64,000 nucleotides of DNA from Moritella sp. (lineage in GTDB: Bacteria; Pseudomonadota; Gammaproteobacteria; Enterobacterales; Moritellaceae). The translations under genes and the position numbers were made by a program. Below the pieces are notes generated by a model. It saw only the letters and a list, made by a program, of their open reading frames with translations, ran no database searches and was not told the DNA's origin. The stretch spans positions 27,330 through 91,329 of the forward strand of contig NZ_JABSQR010000022.1 of assembly GCF_013215705.1 (NCBI RefSeq). The letters are read 5' to 3'. Within the stretch, counting starts at the first letter, position 1. The number at the start of each line of letters is the position of its first letter. Shown piece by piece: positions 37,024 to 46,949 of this stretch.

Positions 37024-38007
37024 TTATGACTTTATAAACCGCTTTAATGCTACTAAGGGCACTGTTAACCGCTCGATTAACCGCATGAGCAACGGTGCGA
37101 GCAATGGTATTAGCACGCCAGCCATAATCAATGAAAATGCAATTATCTTGTTTATTTCTAATTGTTCATCGTAAAATATAACAGAGCCCATTAATGCAAA
37201 GATAGGCACTAATAGTTTAAATGGACTCATTACGCTGAGCGGATATTTAGTTAGCATTTTATTCCATACCCAATAACCTAATAATGTGGTTGGATAAGCC
37301 TGGAACAGTACCGAGGCGAATGCGGTTGAATTGAGTGTGGTTAATTCGCTATACAAACTCACCCCATTGACTAAATATGCCATTGCAAACAGCGGTAGTG
37401 GTGCAAATACACAAGACCAGGCCACAAAAGCAAACATATCTTTAATCGCCAATTTTTTAACCATTAAGCTAATGCTGCTAAAGCCTATAGCACCTATGAA
37501 TGCAAATATAAAGCCTACTAAGGTAACAGAGCCGTCAGTTATATTGGCAATGAAAACCAGCCCAAGTAGGGATAAGAGCAGACCAAGTTTAAGACTTGTA
37601 CTGATACGTTCTTTTAGAAAAACCATTCCCATTAGTACACTAATGAAGGCACTAAATTCTAAGATGATGCTGGCGATGCCTGCAGATAACCCTGTATAAA
37701 TAGACATTGACATCATACCCCATACCCCAACACCAAATGTGATGCCATAAAGCACTATATAAAACCAGCGGACATCTGGTTTTCGCACAAACAAGATCGC
37801 AGGAAATGCGGCAAAGGTGAAACGTAATCCTGTTAAAATAAAGGGATCTATGTTGTCCACACCAGCCTTGATAACAGAGAAGTTAAAGCCCCATAGACAT
37901 GTTATGGCGACAATGATGATTAAGTGAATTGGTGATATTGATCTTCCGTGTGTCGGTATTATTGATTTTTCGTTCATAGCTACTATCAATTTTTTATGCA
38001 TAATCAT
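37024..38007 (-). CDS. EamA/DMT-family transporter
   Basis: 327 residues with ten TM helices in two EamA repeats: CLWGFNFSVIKAGVDNIDPF begins repeat 1, and GAIGFSSISLMVKKLA begins repeat 2. Family members export amino acids or metabolites. The start may be 38007, 37998 or 37977. It is divergent from a MocR-type regulator, which often controls a neighbouring exporter of this family. It converges with the Cys-rich gene. Confidence 0.85.
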   Translation of the reverse strand: MIMHKKLIVAMNEKSIIPTHGRSISPIHLIIIVAITCLWGFNFSVIKAGVDNIDPFILTGLRFTFAAFPAILFVRKPDVRWFYIVLYGITFGVGVWGMMSMSIYTGLSAGIASIILEFSAFISVLMGMVFLKERISTSLKLGLLLSLLGLVFIANITDGSVTLVGFIFAFIGAIGFSSISLMVKKLAIKDMFAFVAWSCVFAPLPLFAMAYLVNGVSLYSELTTLNSTAFASVLFQAYPTTLLGYWVWNKMLTKYPLSVMSPFKLLVPIFALMGSVIFYDEQLEINKIIAFSLIMAGVLIPLLAPLLMRLIERLTVPLVALKRFIKS

Positions 38008-38130
38008 ACTCCGTCGTTTTAGTGTTTGACTAGTATGTCGTGTTGATAAATAATAAACAGATGCACTTTTTGTGATTTTTTAGAGTACAGTTAAGCTTCT
38101 TATGGATAATTGGCTTTGAGGGCGGGACGA

Positions 38131-39564
38131 ATGGCAGCACGGTATATTACAATTTCAGATACTATTATTAACGACATTGATAACGGTTTATTACTTATCG
38201 GCCAGCGTATGCCGTCGTTAAGACAGTTTACTCGGCTGCATGATGTGAGTATGACTACGGCCAATAATTGCTATCAGCGTTTACTCGACTTAGGCTGGTT
38301 ACATGCCAAACCGCAGATAGGTTACTTTATTACCCAGCCGCTGAATAAACAAAGCACGCCGGTATACCCTCAATTTAACGTGAAGCTTTCTAAGCCGAAA
38401 GTCAGCCAATCCATCGACCAAGGCTTGCGTGGTCCATTTTATACCGCACAGTTGCCTGCTGATCTGTTACCGCAAGCAACCTTGAGTCGCTGTTTACGAC
38501 GTGCAATTCAACGAGCTGGTGCAGACCTGTTTGCTTATCCCGATTATCAAGGTGATATTGCGCTACGTACCGCCTTGGCCAATCATTTTTCACTCCGACA
38601 TTTTCCGTTAACAGCAGATAATTTAGTGATCACTAATGGCTGTATTGATGCGGTTCGCAGTGCCATCGAGATCACCACGAATCCTGGAGATACCATTGCC
38701 GTGTCATCTCCTTGCTTTAGCGGGTTACTGGATTTATTGGAGAACATGGGCCGGTTAGTGATCGAGATTCCGTGTTATCAGGCTCAGCTCGATTTAGATC
38801 AACTTGAAGAACGGCTTAAAGCTAAGCGTATTTCTGCCTGTCTATTCAGTGCCAATCATATTAATCCACAAGGGTTTTGCCTGAGTAATAAACAAAAGCA
38901 GCGTATCGCTGAGCTGGCTGCATACTACCAAGTCCCTGTGATTGAAGATGACATTTATTTGGAATTAAGTTATTCCAATACCACACCTTTACCGATTAAA
39001 TATTGGGATAAGTCAGGTTGGGTATTGTGGTGTAGCTCGGTTTCGAAAACGATTGCAGCGGGTTATCGTTTGGGCTGGTGTGAACCAGGACGTTATTTTA
39101 ATGACTATTTACAGCTACGTAATGTGCAGTTTTTTGGGGTCAATAATATTGTTCAGCATACGGTTTGCGAGTTTATTAATACTGGCCAATATGCGAAACA
39201 CTTGAAGAAGTTAACTACAACTTTGGCGTCCCATGCGCGACAGTATCATGGCTTATTACGAGAATTGTTGCCTGATAATACTAAAATCAGTGTAGCGGAA
39301 GGGGGGATGGTTATCTGGTTACAGCTTGATAATATGGATAGCCAAGCGGTACTGAGTGAAGCATTAAAGCAAGGCGTGTCTTTTCGTGCTGGTAGTGAAT
39401 TTACCACGCTTGCGTATTATCACAACTGCTTAAGGTTAAATATTGGCTGGCCGATTGTGGCAAATGCAAAGGACACGACGAACAAACAAGCTGCAGCACA
39501 GGCGTTAAGCGCTAAGCTTGTTATCTTGTGTGAACTGATTAACGCCAATGTTGCAGTTAAGTAA
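38131..39564 (+). CDS. MocR-type GntR regulator with aminotransferase domain
   Basis: About 477 residues from ATG 38131 (an in-frame TTG exists at 38110). Residues 1-70 are a GntR winged helix (GLLLIGQRMPSLRQFTRLH then VSMTTANNCYQRLLDLGWL). Residues about 110-460 form a fold-type I aminotransferase domain with the PLP Lys in CSSVSKTIAAGYRLGW. Such proteins sense PLP or amino acids and regulate vitamin B6 or amine metabolism and transport. It is divergent from the DMT exporter, its likely target. Confidence 0.87.
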   Translation: MAARYITISDTIINDIDNGLLLIGQRMPSLRQFTRLHDVSMTTANNCYQRLLDLGWLHAKPQIGYFITQPLNKQSTPVYPQFNVKLSKPKVSQSIDQGLRGPFYTAQLPADLLPQATLSRCLRRAIQRAGADLFAYPDYQGDIALRTALANHFSLRHFPLTADNLVITNGCIDAVRSAIEITTNPGDTIAVSSPCFSGLLDLLENMGRLVIEIPCYQAQLDLDQLEERLKAKRISACLFSANHINPQGFCLSNKQKQRIAELAAYYQVPVIEDDIYLELSYSNTTPLPIKYWDKSGWVLWCSSVSKTIAAGYRLGWCEPGRYFNDYLQLRNVQFFGVNNIVQHTVCEFINTGQYAKHLKKLTTTLASHARQYHGLLRELLPDNTKISVAEGGMVIWLQLDNMDSQAVLSEALKQGVSFRAGSEFTTLAYYHNCLRLNIGWPIVANAKDTTNKQAAAQALSAKLVILCELINANVAVK

Positions 39565-39566
39565 GT

Positions 39567-40607
39567 CTATTCTTGGTTCAGTACATCAGTCGCTGTGCCA
39601 AGATACACTTCAGCAGCCAATAGTATGGATTCATGCAAGGTTGGATGCGCATGTACGGTATGGGCGATATTGTCTGCCGTAAACTTATTATGAATCGCTA
39701 AACAAACTTCACCAAATATCTCATCGGCATTGTTACCTATCATGCCGCCACCGATTAAGACGTGATTGTCGGTATTAAAGATCAGCTTCGTTAAGCCATT
39801 GGTGTTTATATCTGTGTTTGCTCGACCCAGTGAGCGCCACGGCATGTTTATCACCTTATAATTTAACGTACTGCTAGCCAATTGCTTTTCTGTCCAGCCT
39901 AACCAGGTAACGGTTGGGAAGCTAGTGGCGAAGAAGGGCCGGGTGAATAAATCGTCCTGTGAGTCTTTGTCATCACTAGCAACAAATACCGCGTCATAGT
40001 CGGTATCAGGCAATGCTTTACCTTTACTGGTGACAGATAACTGAACGTGATCATCACTAAAATTAAAGGCGGTTATTTCTGCTTGTGATTTTATTTTGAA
40101 AAGCCGTTTTACATAACGTTGAAAGGTTTTGTTGATGTCTTTGTCTAGCTCTGGAAAAACTTCATCGCCAGTAATAAAGATATCAACAGCAGCGCCTAAG
40201 GCTTGATAGATAGTCGCTATTTCGATGGCATTAATACCAGCACCAATAATAGCGAGTTTATTGGGAATGAAAGGCAGGGCTATTGCTTCGTTATAGTGCC
40301 AGATGTACTTGTTTGTCGCTGGTGTCAGCAAATTATTATGGTGTTTATTTTCATCTGTTTTAACTAAGCTATCTTGGTTGCTAACGTAACGCTGACTATT
40401 AAAGTCATCTTTTCGTATCACGTAGTACTGACTTTCAAGTTGATCGAGTTTATGACGAATAGCACTAAGGTCGATGCTGGGTTCTAAATAGTGAATACCT
40501 TGTGGACTTGCTCCTCGAACACTGTGCATTGATTTAGCCATATGCAGTAACGCGTGAGTTCGGACTATCGTCGTATCGACTTTCTGTTGTTGTATGTTTG
40601 CTTTCAT
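39567..40607 (-). CDS. Degenerate dihydrolipoamide dehydrogenase-like protein lacking FAD regions
   Basis: 346 residues against about 475 for Lpd. It keeps the segment after the redox site (ALLHMAKSMHS), a complete NAD-domain start (LAIIGAGINAIEIATIYQAL), the dimerisation domain and the C-terminal HAHPTLHESILLAAEVYLG with the catalytic His-Glu pair. The first 40 residues of Lpd (FAD Rossmann GxGxxG), the CxxxxC disulfide and the second FAD motif (AIGD) are absent. It cannot work as a normal dehydrogenase. The frame is intact, so it may have gained another role. It converges with the MocR gene two bases away. Confidence 0.75.
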   Translation of the reverse strand: MKANIQQQKVDTTIVRTHALLHMAKSMHSVRGASPQGIHYLEPSIDLSAIRHKLDQLESQYYVIRKDDFNSQRYVSNQDSLVKTDENKHHNNLLTPATNKYIWHYNEAIALPFIPNKLAIIGAGINAIEIATIYQALGAAVDIFITGDEVFPELDKDINKTFQRYVKRLFKIKSQAEITAFNFSDDHVQLSVTSKGKALPDTDYDAVFVASDDKDSQDDLFTRPFFATSFPTVTWLGWTEKQLASSTLNYKVINMPWRSLGRANTDINTNGLTKLIFNTDNHVLIGGGMIGNNADEIFGEVCLAIHNKFTADNIAHTVHAHPTLHESILLAAEVYLGTATDVLNQE

Positions 40608-41192
40608 TTAAACTCTCGTTAAAACGCAGAAAGTATCAATTTAACACATATTAAATACCCATTTATAGGTGGTTTTGGGTTGTTTGTTATCTGTGTCGCA
40701 ATATGATTATTCTTGATAGCGTCGTAATAAAAGGTAAATACTCTGGAAGATTGCCGTAACAGCAGCGTTTCTGATCATAAGGCTTAGAAAGCAGGTAGCG
40801 AATCGAAGTGGATTAATTCAGGCCAGCAATGTGATCTGAGTGGCTTAACGCGTTTTAACTTGTTAGTTATATATATGTAATATGTTACAGCGTTGAGATG
40901 TTCTATTAGTTTATTTAAATTAACTATTTAGGCTATTTTTATAAACGCTTTTTTTTTTACTATAATTCAATCAATTGCTCTCAACTCCTCTCAATATCAC
41001 CTGAAATGTATGTTAATTAACACGGAAAGGTTATTAACTTAAGGTTAACATTCTGTTATCACTGTTTTAAAAATGAAAATGGAGTATGCCCTCTAAAAAT
41101 GACTTGCTGTTACGTTTAATCGAATCTAACATATCACTAATTGAGTATTTTTGTAAAAGCCTGATGTTACCGATTATTAAAAGGATATGATA
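40608..41192. other. Long intergenic region upstream of acetyl-CoA hydrolase-family gene
   Basis: About 585 bases, AT-rich, with a poly-T stretch near 40950. It contains only short open frames; one on the minus strand near 40730-40830 ends in LLLRRYQE but has no recognisable relative. An AAAGGAT site lies at 41180. No repeat or RNA gene recognised. Confidence 0.4.
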
Positions 41193-43433
41193 ATGCCTGT
41201 ATTAGATGTCGAAGCAAAAACACGATCAGCTCAGCAAGTTTTAAATTCAACTAACGCTACAGATAAACCTGAAGCTGTTAGGTTAAACGATGTCGAGAAA
41301 TTAGTTGATGCCGTACTTGCCGAAGTTGGAAACCATATTGTTTTGGGACTGCCGATAGCAATTGGCAAAGCGATTACGTTTAGCAACGCGTTATATCAAC
41401 GCGCAAAGGCTGATCCAAGTATCACGTTGCAAATTGAAACTGCTATATCGTTGGAAATTCCCCGCGCTAAAACAGAGCTTGAAAATAAATTTCTTGCCCC
41501 ATTTGTCAGTCGCCATTTTGCTGATGTGCAAGAACTTGATTATATGAAAGATATTCGAAATAAAACGTTACCAGATAATATTACTGTTTTTGAATTCTTC
41601 TTTAAAGCGGGTAGTTTTATAAATCACGCTCAGCAGCTCAATTACACAAGTACCAATTATACCCACGCTGTTCGAGATTTAATAGATAAAGGGGTTAACG
41701 TTGTTGCACAAGTTGTTGCGGAGCGACACGTTGATGACGTCACTACATATAGCCTTTGCAGTAACTCAGATTTAGCATTAGATATGATTCCTGTGTTAGC
41801 AGAGTTAAAGGTTACAGAAGGCAGAAAATTTGTCTGTGTGGGTGAAGTTAATTCTAATATGCCATTTATGCGTAATCATGCTGAAGTCAGTGCTAATACA
41901 TTTAATTTTATTTTAGAAAGCCAAGAAAAAGACTATGCATTATTTGCTACCCCTGAAGATGCTATTTCAAACGCAGATCATATGATTGGATTTTATGCGA
42001 GTAGTTTGATTAAAGACGGTGGAACACTCCAGCTTGGCATCGGTTCACTTTGTAGTGCACTAAGCTATAGCTTGTTACTCCGCCACCAAAATAATGGACG
42101 TTATAATGAAATTTTCAATGATTTAAAAATTGAAGAAAAATTTCCTATCGTGGCTAAAGTCGGCGATAGAAGTATTTTCAGCCAAGGTTTATACGGATGC
42201 AGTGAATTAATGGTAGATGGTTTTATGCATTTGTATCAAGGCGGGATCTTAACACGCCAAGTATTTTCTGATGTTTTATTACAGTCTTTACTGAATGATA
42301 GAGTGATAACCACTGATGTAAACATATATACACTCACCACATTACTTCAGCATAAAGCAATTTCAACCGAACTAACCACGAAGGATCTTGCTTACCTACA
42401 AGAATTAGGGATATTTAAACCGGCAGTGACTTTGTATCAAAACACCTTGTATAGTAATGACAAAAGTTGTATTGCAGATTTAAGTCAACCAGATGCACTT
42501 TTGTGGATTGAGCAGCATTGCCTCGGAGACAAACTTAAAGGTGGTATTGTAATGCATGGCGCCTTCTTTATTGGCCCTAAGGCATTTTATAAAGCACTGA
42601 ATGCAATGACTGAAGAAGACCATGCTAAGTTCTGTATGACAAGTGTGAAGTATGTGAATGATCTGTACGATCATTTCTTGGGTGATCAAAAAATTAAAGC
42701 GATGCAACGTAAAGAAGCTCGCTTTCTTAATTCTGCAATGATGGTGACACTTGATGGTTCCGTGATCTCCGATGGATTAGAAAATGGCCAAGTGGTTAGT
42801 GGTGTAGGTGGTCAGTATAATTTTGTGGCTCAATCTCATCAAATTAAAGATGCCCGATCGATTCTTAAATTACGCAGTACCTGTGTACGAAATGGTAAAC
42901 TTCAATCCAACGTATTGTTCAACTATGGGCATAACACTATTCCTCGTCAGCTGCGTGATATTGTGATTACTGAATATGGTATTGCAGATCTACGAAGTAA
43001 ACCGGATCACATTGTTTATACCGAGTTAATTAAAATTGCTGACTCTCGATTTCAGTCTCAATTACTTCAACAAGCAAAAGACGCTGGTAAAGTGGCTGCT
43101 AATTACCAAATCCCCATCGCATTTTGTCATAATTTACCTGAGGCGATCACCGGTCTTTGTAACAAGTATAAGCAACATGGTGTATTCCCTGAGTACCCAC
43201 ACGGAAGTAGTTTTACTCGTGCTGAGTTGAAACTGATGAAGGCATTAAAGTCATTGAAAAATAAAGGACAGTCGAGAAGGGGTAAGTTCAAGCTGATGTT
43301 GCAAGGACTCATGGCAACAAAACCAACTAAAGAAATTCAGCAATTGTTAAGTCGTATGGACCTCACTAATCCGGTTAATTTTGCAGAACGTATGGCTCAA
43401 CGTTTATTGAGTAAAGAATTGCAGAAAAAATAG
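41193..43433 (+). CDS. Acetyl-CoA hydrolase/transferase-family protein, extended
   Basis: About 746 residues from ATG 41193, chosen because the AGGA site is correctly spaced there but too close to 41187. The C-terminal half has the AcetylCoA_hyd_C domain signs: GVGGQYNFVAQSHQIKDARS and ITEYGIADLRSKPDHIVYTELI. The family moves CoA between acyl groups or hydrolyses acyl-CoA; most members are 430-550 residues. The extra length includes an inserted central region (about 320-480) and a basic C-terminal tail. It is a monocistronic gene; substrate unknown. Confidence 0.78.
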   Translation: MPVLDVEAKTRSAQQVLNSTNATDKPEAVRLNDVEKLVDAVLAEVGNHIVLGLPIAIGKAITFSNALYQRAKADPSITLQIETAISLEIPRAKTELENKFLAPFVSRHFADVQELDYMKDIRNKTLPDNITVFEFFFKAGSFINHAQQLNYTSTNYTHAVRDLIDKGVNVVAQVVAERHVDDVTTYSLCSNSDLALDMIPVLAELKVTEGRKFVCVGEVNSNMPFMRNHAEVSANTFNFILESQEKDYALFATPEDAISNADHMIGFYASSLIKDGGTLQLGIGSLCSALSYSLLLRHQNNGRYNEIFNDLKIEEKFPIVAKVGDRSIFSQGLYGCSELMVDGFMHLYQGGILTRQVFSDVLLQSLLNDRVITTDVNIYTLTTLLQHKAISTELTTKDLAYLQELGIFKPAVTLYQNTLYSNDKSCIADLSQPDALLWIEQHCLGDKLKGGIVMHGAFFIGPKAFYKALNAMTEEDHAKFCMTSVKYVNDLYDHFLGDQKIKAMQRKEARFLNSAMMVTLDGSVISDGLENGQVVSGVGGQYNFVAQSHQIKDARSILKLRSTCVRNGKLQSNVLFNYGHNTIPRQLRDIVITEYGIADLRSKPDHIVYTELIKIADSRFQSQLLQQAKDAGKVAANYQIPIAFCHNLPEAITGLCNKYKQHGVFPEYPHGSSFTRAELKLMKALKSLKNKGQSRRGKFKLMLQGLMATKPTKEIQQLLSRMDLTNPVNFAERMAQRLLSKELQKK

Positions 43434-43510
43434 TGGATATTTATAAGCGAGCTTAATAACTAAGTATTTATAGGTAGATCTGTTAAACTGTTCGAAATCA
43501 TTATCAACTG

Positions 43511-44104
43511 ATGAAATTGACTATGAGTAAATCTTTATGGACACCAATTATCACTTCAGTTCTGATTTTTGGCAGTGTGGCTAGTTACTATTTATTGAAC
43601 GATTATCAGCGGATAGAGACGCAACAAGCGCTACTATCAGCGGTTTATTTCGAACAACTGTCTGCGTCTGAAATAAGTGATAAGCGTATTTTGACGCTGC
43701 AAGACAAGCTTTATGATGATAAGCAGAATGCCAAGCTTTGGTTTCAACTCGGCAATGCCTACCTATATAACGGCGAATATGATAATGCTGTATTAGTGTT
43801 TGGTTATTCAACCAGGTTAACGCCTAGTCCGACGGCAACGCTGTATTCAGCAAAGGCTTCTGCATTATATTATGCGGGTGGACAGCATTTAACGGTAGAG
43901 GTTAAAACACTACTTAATCAAGCGTTATCACTCGAGCCCAATAATGAAACGGCATTAATGATGTTAGCGTCAAATGAATTTATGAATGTGCGTTATCAAC
44001 AAGCTATCGACCTTTGGGTACAGTTGCTTGACTCTGATCAGCAAGGGTTAGATAGGGTAGCTATTATTAACTCTATTAATCAAGCGAAGCAATTTATTAA
44101 GTAA
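43511..44104 (+). CDS. nrfG: TPR-containing c-type cytochrome maturation protein (NrfG-like)
   Basis: 197 residues: one N-terminal TM anchor (ITSVLIFGSVASYYLL), then TPR helices in the periplasm, e.g. LWFQLGNAYLYNGEYDNAVLVF. This is the plan of NrfG and of the CcmI C-terminal part, which hold apocytochrome for haem attachment. It stands apart from nrfE and nrfF, convergent with nrfA across a terminator. The name rests on fold and context. Confidence 0.7.
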   Translation: MKLTMSKSLWTPIITSVLIFGSVASYYLLNDYQRIETQQALLSAVYFEQLSASEISDKRILTLQDKLYDDKQNAKLWFQLGNAYLYNGEYDNAVLVFGYSTRLTPSPTATLYSAKASALYYAGGQHLTVEVKTLLNQALSLEPNNETALMMLASNEFMNVRYQQAIDLWVQLLDSDQQGLDRVAIINSINQAKQFIK

Positions 44105-44207
44105 CGATGAATACCAATCACGATAAATAGTTGATCACTTATTTAACGCAATTGGTATAACCACTTTGGCTTTTCGTCATTCAGTTATCTCATTATTTAT
44201 TAAGAAA

Positions 44208-44236
44208 AAAAATGCCGACATCAAGTCGGCATTTTT
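44208..44236. terminator. Bidirectional terminator between nrfG and nrfA
   Basis: A 12-bp perfect inverted repeat AAAAATGCCGAC (44208-44219) and GTCGGCATTTTT (44225-44236) with a 5-base loop gives T runs in both directions. It serves the two convergent genes. Confidence 0.88.
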
Positions 44237-44257
44237 ATCATTACCAGTGTTCAGTAA

Positions 44258-45697
44258 TTAATAAGTCGCTTCACGTTTTTCTGCTTCAGCTTCCCATTTA
44301 GGTACAAGTGTTTTCAAGAATTCAGCTTTCTCTTTTTTCATCTTGTCCATATCCATTCCCAATGCTTGTTGTGCTAAGGCTTTGGTTGAGATATCAGGGA
44401 TTTCGATTGGATCTGTAATCCCTTTCTTAGCAAGTAGGCGAATTAATTGAGTTCGTGCATCTGTCGCACGGTCTAACGCTGTACCTAATACGCGTAAGGC
44501 AACTTCTGGTGCATGCATATGTATACCATGAGAGGCAGTCGCATAATCCCAGCGCCATTGTGCATGACGGATATTGAGTTGGATTTCATCCATTTCAGCT
44601 TGTGTTGCCCCTGCTTCCCATGCTGCTTTTGCTTCGAAATGCGCTGCGATGATTTGCTTTTCGGCAAGGAGTTTCATCTCAGTCACTTGCTGCTTACGTG
44701 TTTTAACAACGTCCTGTAACATTTCTTTACTTTGGGTATGACAGTTTGCACACGTATCTTGGAAACGATCAAATGGGTTACCTACTTTATGGTCGGTAAA
44801 TACTTTACCATCCTCATTCGTTACTTTCGGCATATGGCAATCAACACACGTTACGTTGTTTTTACCATGGATACCTTCACGCCATGTTTCATAGCCTGGA
44901 TGCTGTGCTTTTAACATTGGCGTTTTAGACACTGCATGCGTCCAATCTTTGAAACCAATTTCGTCATAGTATTCTTCCATTTGGTCAACGGTTGTGCCTT
45001 TATCCCATGGGAATTTAACGGCTTTTGTTGGACCTGTGAAATAGTACTCTACATGGCATTGCGCACAAACTTGTGCTTGTTGATCAAGGCGACCTTGCTC
45101 TGCAAATGGCTTATTAATCGCGGCCATTGCTCGTTCAACGTGTGGACGAGTCAGTTTCAGCGCGGGTTCACCATTTTTAAATGCGTCGCTACGGGTATCA
45201 TGACAATCGGAACAACCAATGGCATTGACCACTTCAGCGCCACCTTTAGCCCATTTACCTGAAAAGTAAGCATCTTCACCATTTTGTTCAATAAAGCGCG
45301 CTACGTCAGGGCTTTTACAGCTCCAGCAAGACATGACCATAGGGCCATTCTTTGCATTAGTTGGTCCACCTGTACGTAAGGTATTACGAATGTCATCAAT
45401 GGCATAGAAATGACCACGGGCTTTATTATAGTCTTTAGAAAATCCATAACCCGCCCACATGATGACCATATTTGGATCACCTTGTAATGCATCTTCTATT
45501 TCTTTACTTTCACTGGTCGCTTTCCACGTTTTGTATTGATCCGGATGTGCTTGTTGGAATTTTTCATTTCGTGGTTCTAATTTTTCTGATACTTGATCAG
45601 CAGCAAATACAGTACTACTGCTAACACCAAGCAATAATGTAGCGAGCAGAACTGCCACGCCAGAGGCTGGTTTTAGAGTTTTATATACACTAGCCAT
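44258..45697 (-). CDS. nrfA: Ammonia-forming cytochrome c552 nitrite reductase (NrfA)
   Basis: 479 residues with a signal peptide (SSTVFAADQ). Five haem sites are present: the special CWSCK at the active site and four CxxCH (CSDCH, CAQCH, CVDCH, CANCH). This is diagnostic for NrfA, which reduces nitrite to ammonium with six electrons in the periplasm. The CWSCK haem needs NrfEFG, which the locus supplies. It is divergent from nrfBCDE with a 645-bp spacer that carries an FNR-like site. Confidence 0.97.
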   Translation of the reverse strand: MASVYKTLKPASGVAVLLATLLLGVSSSTVFAADQVSEKLEPRNEKFQQAHPDQYKTWKATSESKEIEDALQGDPNMVIMWAGYGFSKDYNKARGHFYAIDDIRNTLRTGGPTNAKNGPMVMSCWSCKSPDVARFIEQNGEDAYFSGKWAKGGAEVVNAIGCSDCHDTRSDAFKNGEPALKLTRPHVERAMAAINKPFAEQGRLDQQAQVCAQCHVEYYFTGPTKAVKFPWDKGTTVDQMEEYYDEIGFKDWTHAVSKTPMLKAQHPGYETWREGIHGKNNVTCVDCHMPKVTNEDGKVFTDHKVGNPFDRFQDTCANCHTQSKEMLQDVVKTRKQQVTEMKLLAEKQIIAAHFEAKAAWEAGATQAEMDEIQLNIRHAQWRWDYATASHGIHMHAPEVALRVLGTALDRATDARTQLIRLLAKKGITDPIEIPDISTKALAQQALGMDMDKMKKEKAEFLKTLVPKWEAEAEKREATY

Positions 45698-46342
45698 GTT
45701 GTCTCCAATTATTAATTATTTAGGTTGACCAAGCGTTGTGAGAGTGGCAATAAATAAGAGTTGGAAACGTATTTATATATTTTAATTTAATTTTTCATGT
45801 CAGAATTATTTTTAAAATATATAATTACATTATTTAAAATATATCAAATCTACTTGTATATAAATAAAAAAAGACGTTTACTCTCTTGTTTGTTGTTCTC
45901 GATCAAGATAATTAAAATAATAAATAATGTATTTTAATTATCCTCAAATAAGTACGAAAAAAAGACGGTCAAAGAGATGGCTATACAGTAAATGACACAC
46001 GTTGACATTTACTTACATTTCAACATAGCGTGTTAATCTTTTTAAAACATTGGCTTATGCGTTTGTTGATGTATATCTCAAATATAGAATTAACTCGTTA
46101 TAGGTAAGGGTTATTTGTTTTTAATTTTACAGTTTTAAAATATAATGAATTCGTTAAGCGTTGTGGCTGGCATTGTAAATAAGAATTATTCTTAATTAGA
46201 ATTAGTGTTACTCAGATAAATGAATAATTTATAAGTTGAAATGTTTTATTTTTAAATTTTCATCTGAATAATTAAACTAACGAAAATTAAAATGTATTTT
46301 TAATTAATATACATTTTTATAATTCTCATAGAAGGATGCAAA
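45698..46342. other. nrfA-nrfB divergent control region
   Basis: 645 bases of very AT-rich sequence with no gene. It must carry both promoters. An FNR-like site is at 45893; a weaker one with two mismatches lies at 46066-46079 (TTGATGTATATCTC). Both are candidates for anaerobic activation. Confidence 0.6.
45893..45906. promoter_or_regulatory. FNR-like binding site in nrf control region
   Basis: TTGTTctcgATCAA matches the FNR consensus TTGATnnnnATCAA at nine of ten positions. It lies about 195 bases upstream of nrfA and 435 upstream of nrfB. FNR control of nrf is well known in enteric bacteria; which promoter it serves here is not decided. Confidence 0.5.
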
Positions 46343-46948
46343 ATGGGTAATGTAAAATTAGCCATACGTACAACGATTAGCTTTCTGCTCTTCATATGTA
46401 TCTATGGTTTTAATTTCAGTGCTGCAGCAGAGTCGCCAGATCGCTCGGTCATTAATGCAAACACTGATAGTCGACACGAAGTGACGTTTAATCGCGACAG
46501 TGATTATGCTTGTATACAATGTCATAAGGATTCGAAAGAAACACGCCAGGGTACACATGGTGAAAAAGTTGTAGCAGAAATAGGCAGAGACCTTAAATGC
46601 GTTGAATGCCATAACACTATTGGTCCAAACCACCGCGAAGATGCCCCGCAAGTCACTAAATTTTTCGCCGCTCAATCTAAAATGGGCACACATAAAAACT
46701 TGCTGGATTTTGACGCTATCTTAAACGCAACGGATAATTGTACCGCTTGCCATACATCAGAGAAGCTACAAGAGAAAACGTGGATACACGATGTACATGC
46801 CAAGAAAGCAACGTGTTCGTCTTGCCATGTGATCCATGCCGATGGTGAAAAAGAAGGTATGCAAGCGCTAGAACGTAAGGAACAAATTGCGCAATGCGTC
46901 GATTGTCATAAAGACTTTAACTTGATAAAAGAAGATAAGGGAGAATGA
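46343..46948 (+). CDS. nrfB: Pentahaem cytochrome c NrfB
   Basis: 201 residues with a signal peptide ending near NFSAAAES and five CxxCH haem motifs: CIQCH, CVECH, CTACH, CSSCH and CVDCH. NrfB carries electrons from the NrfCD quinol dehydrogenase to NrfA in the periplasm. An AGAAGGA site precedes the ATG, and nrfC follows after one base. Confidence 0.93.
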   Translation: MGNVKLAIRTTISFLLFICIYGFNFSAAAESPDRSVINANTDSRHEVTFNRDSDYACIQCHKDSKETRQGTHGEKVVAEIGRDLKCVECHNTIGPNHREDAPQVTKFFAAQSKMGTHKNLLDFDAILNATDNCTACHTSEKLQEKTWIHDVHAKKATCSSCHVIHADGEKEGMQALERKEQIAQCVDCHKDFNLIKEDKGE

Positions 46949-46949
46949 C

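Noticed and set aside
40730..40830. Minus-strand frame ending LLLRRYQE in the spacer before 41193
   Set aside because: Short, no ribosome site, no family recognised; not supportable as a gene.
44485..45492. Several 60-108-codon frames opposite or within nrfA
   Set aside because: Shadows of a gene with five haem motifs in the accepted frame.
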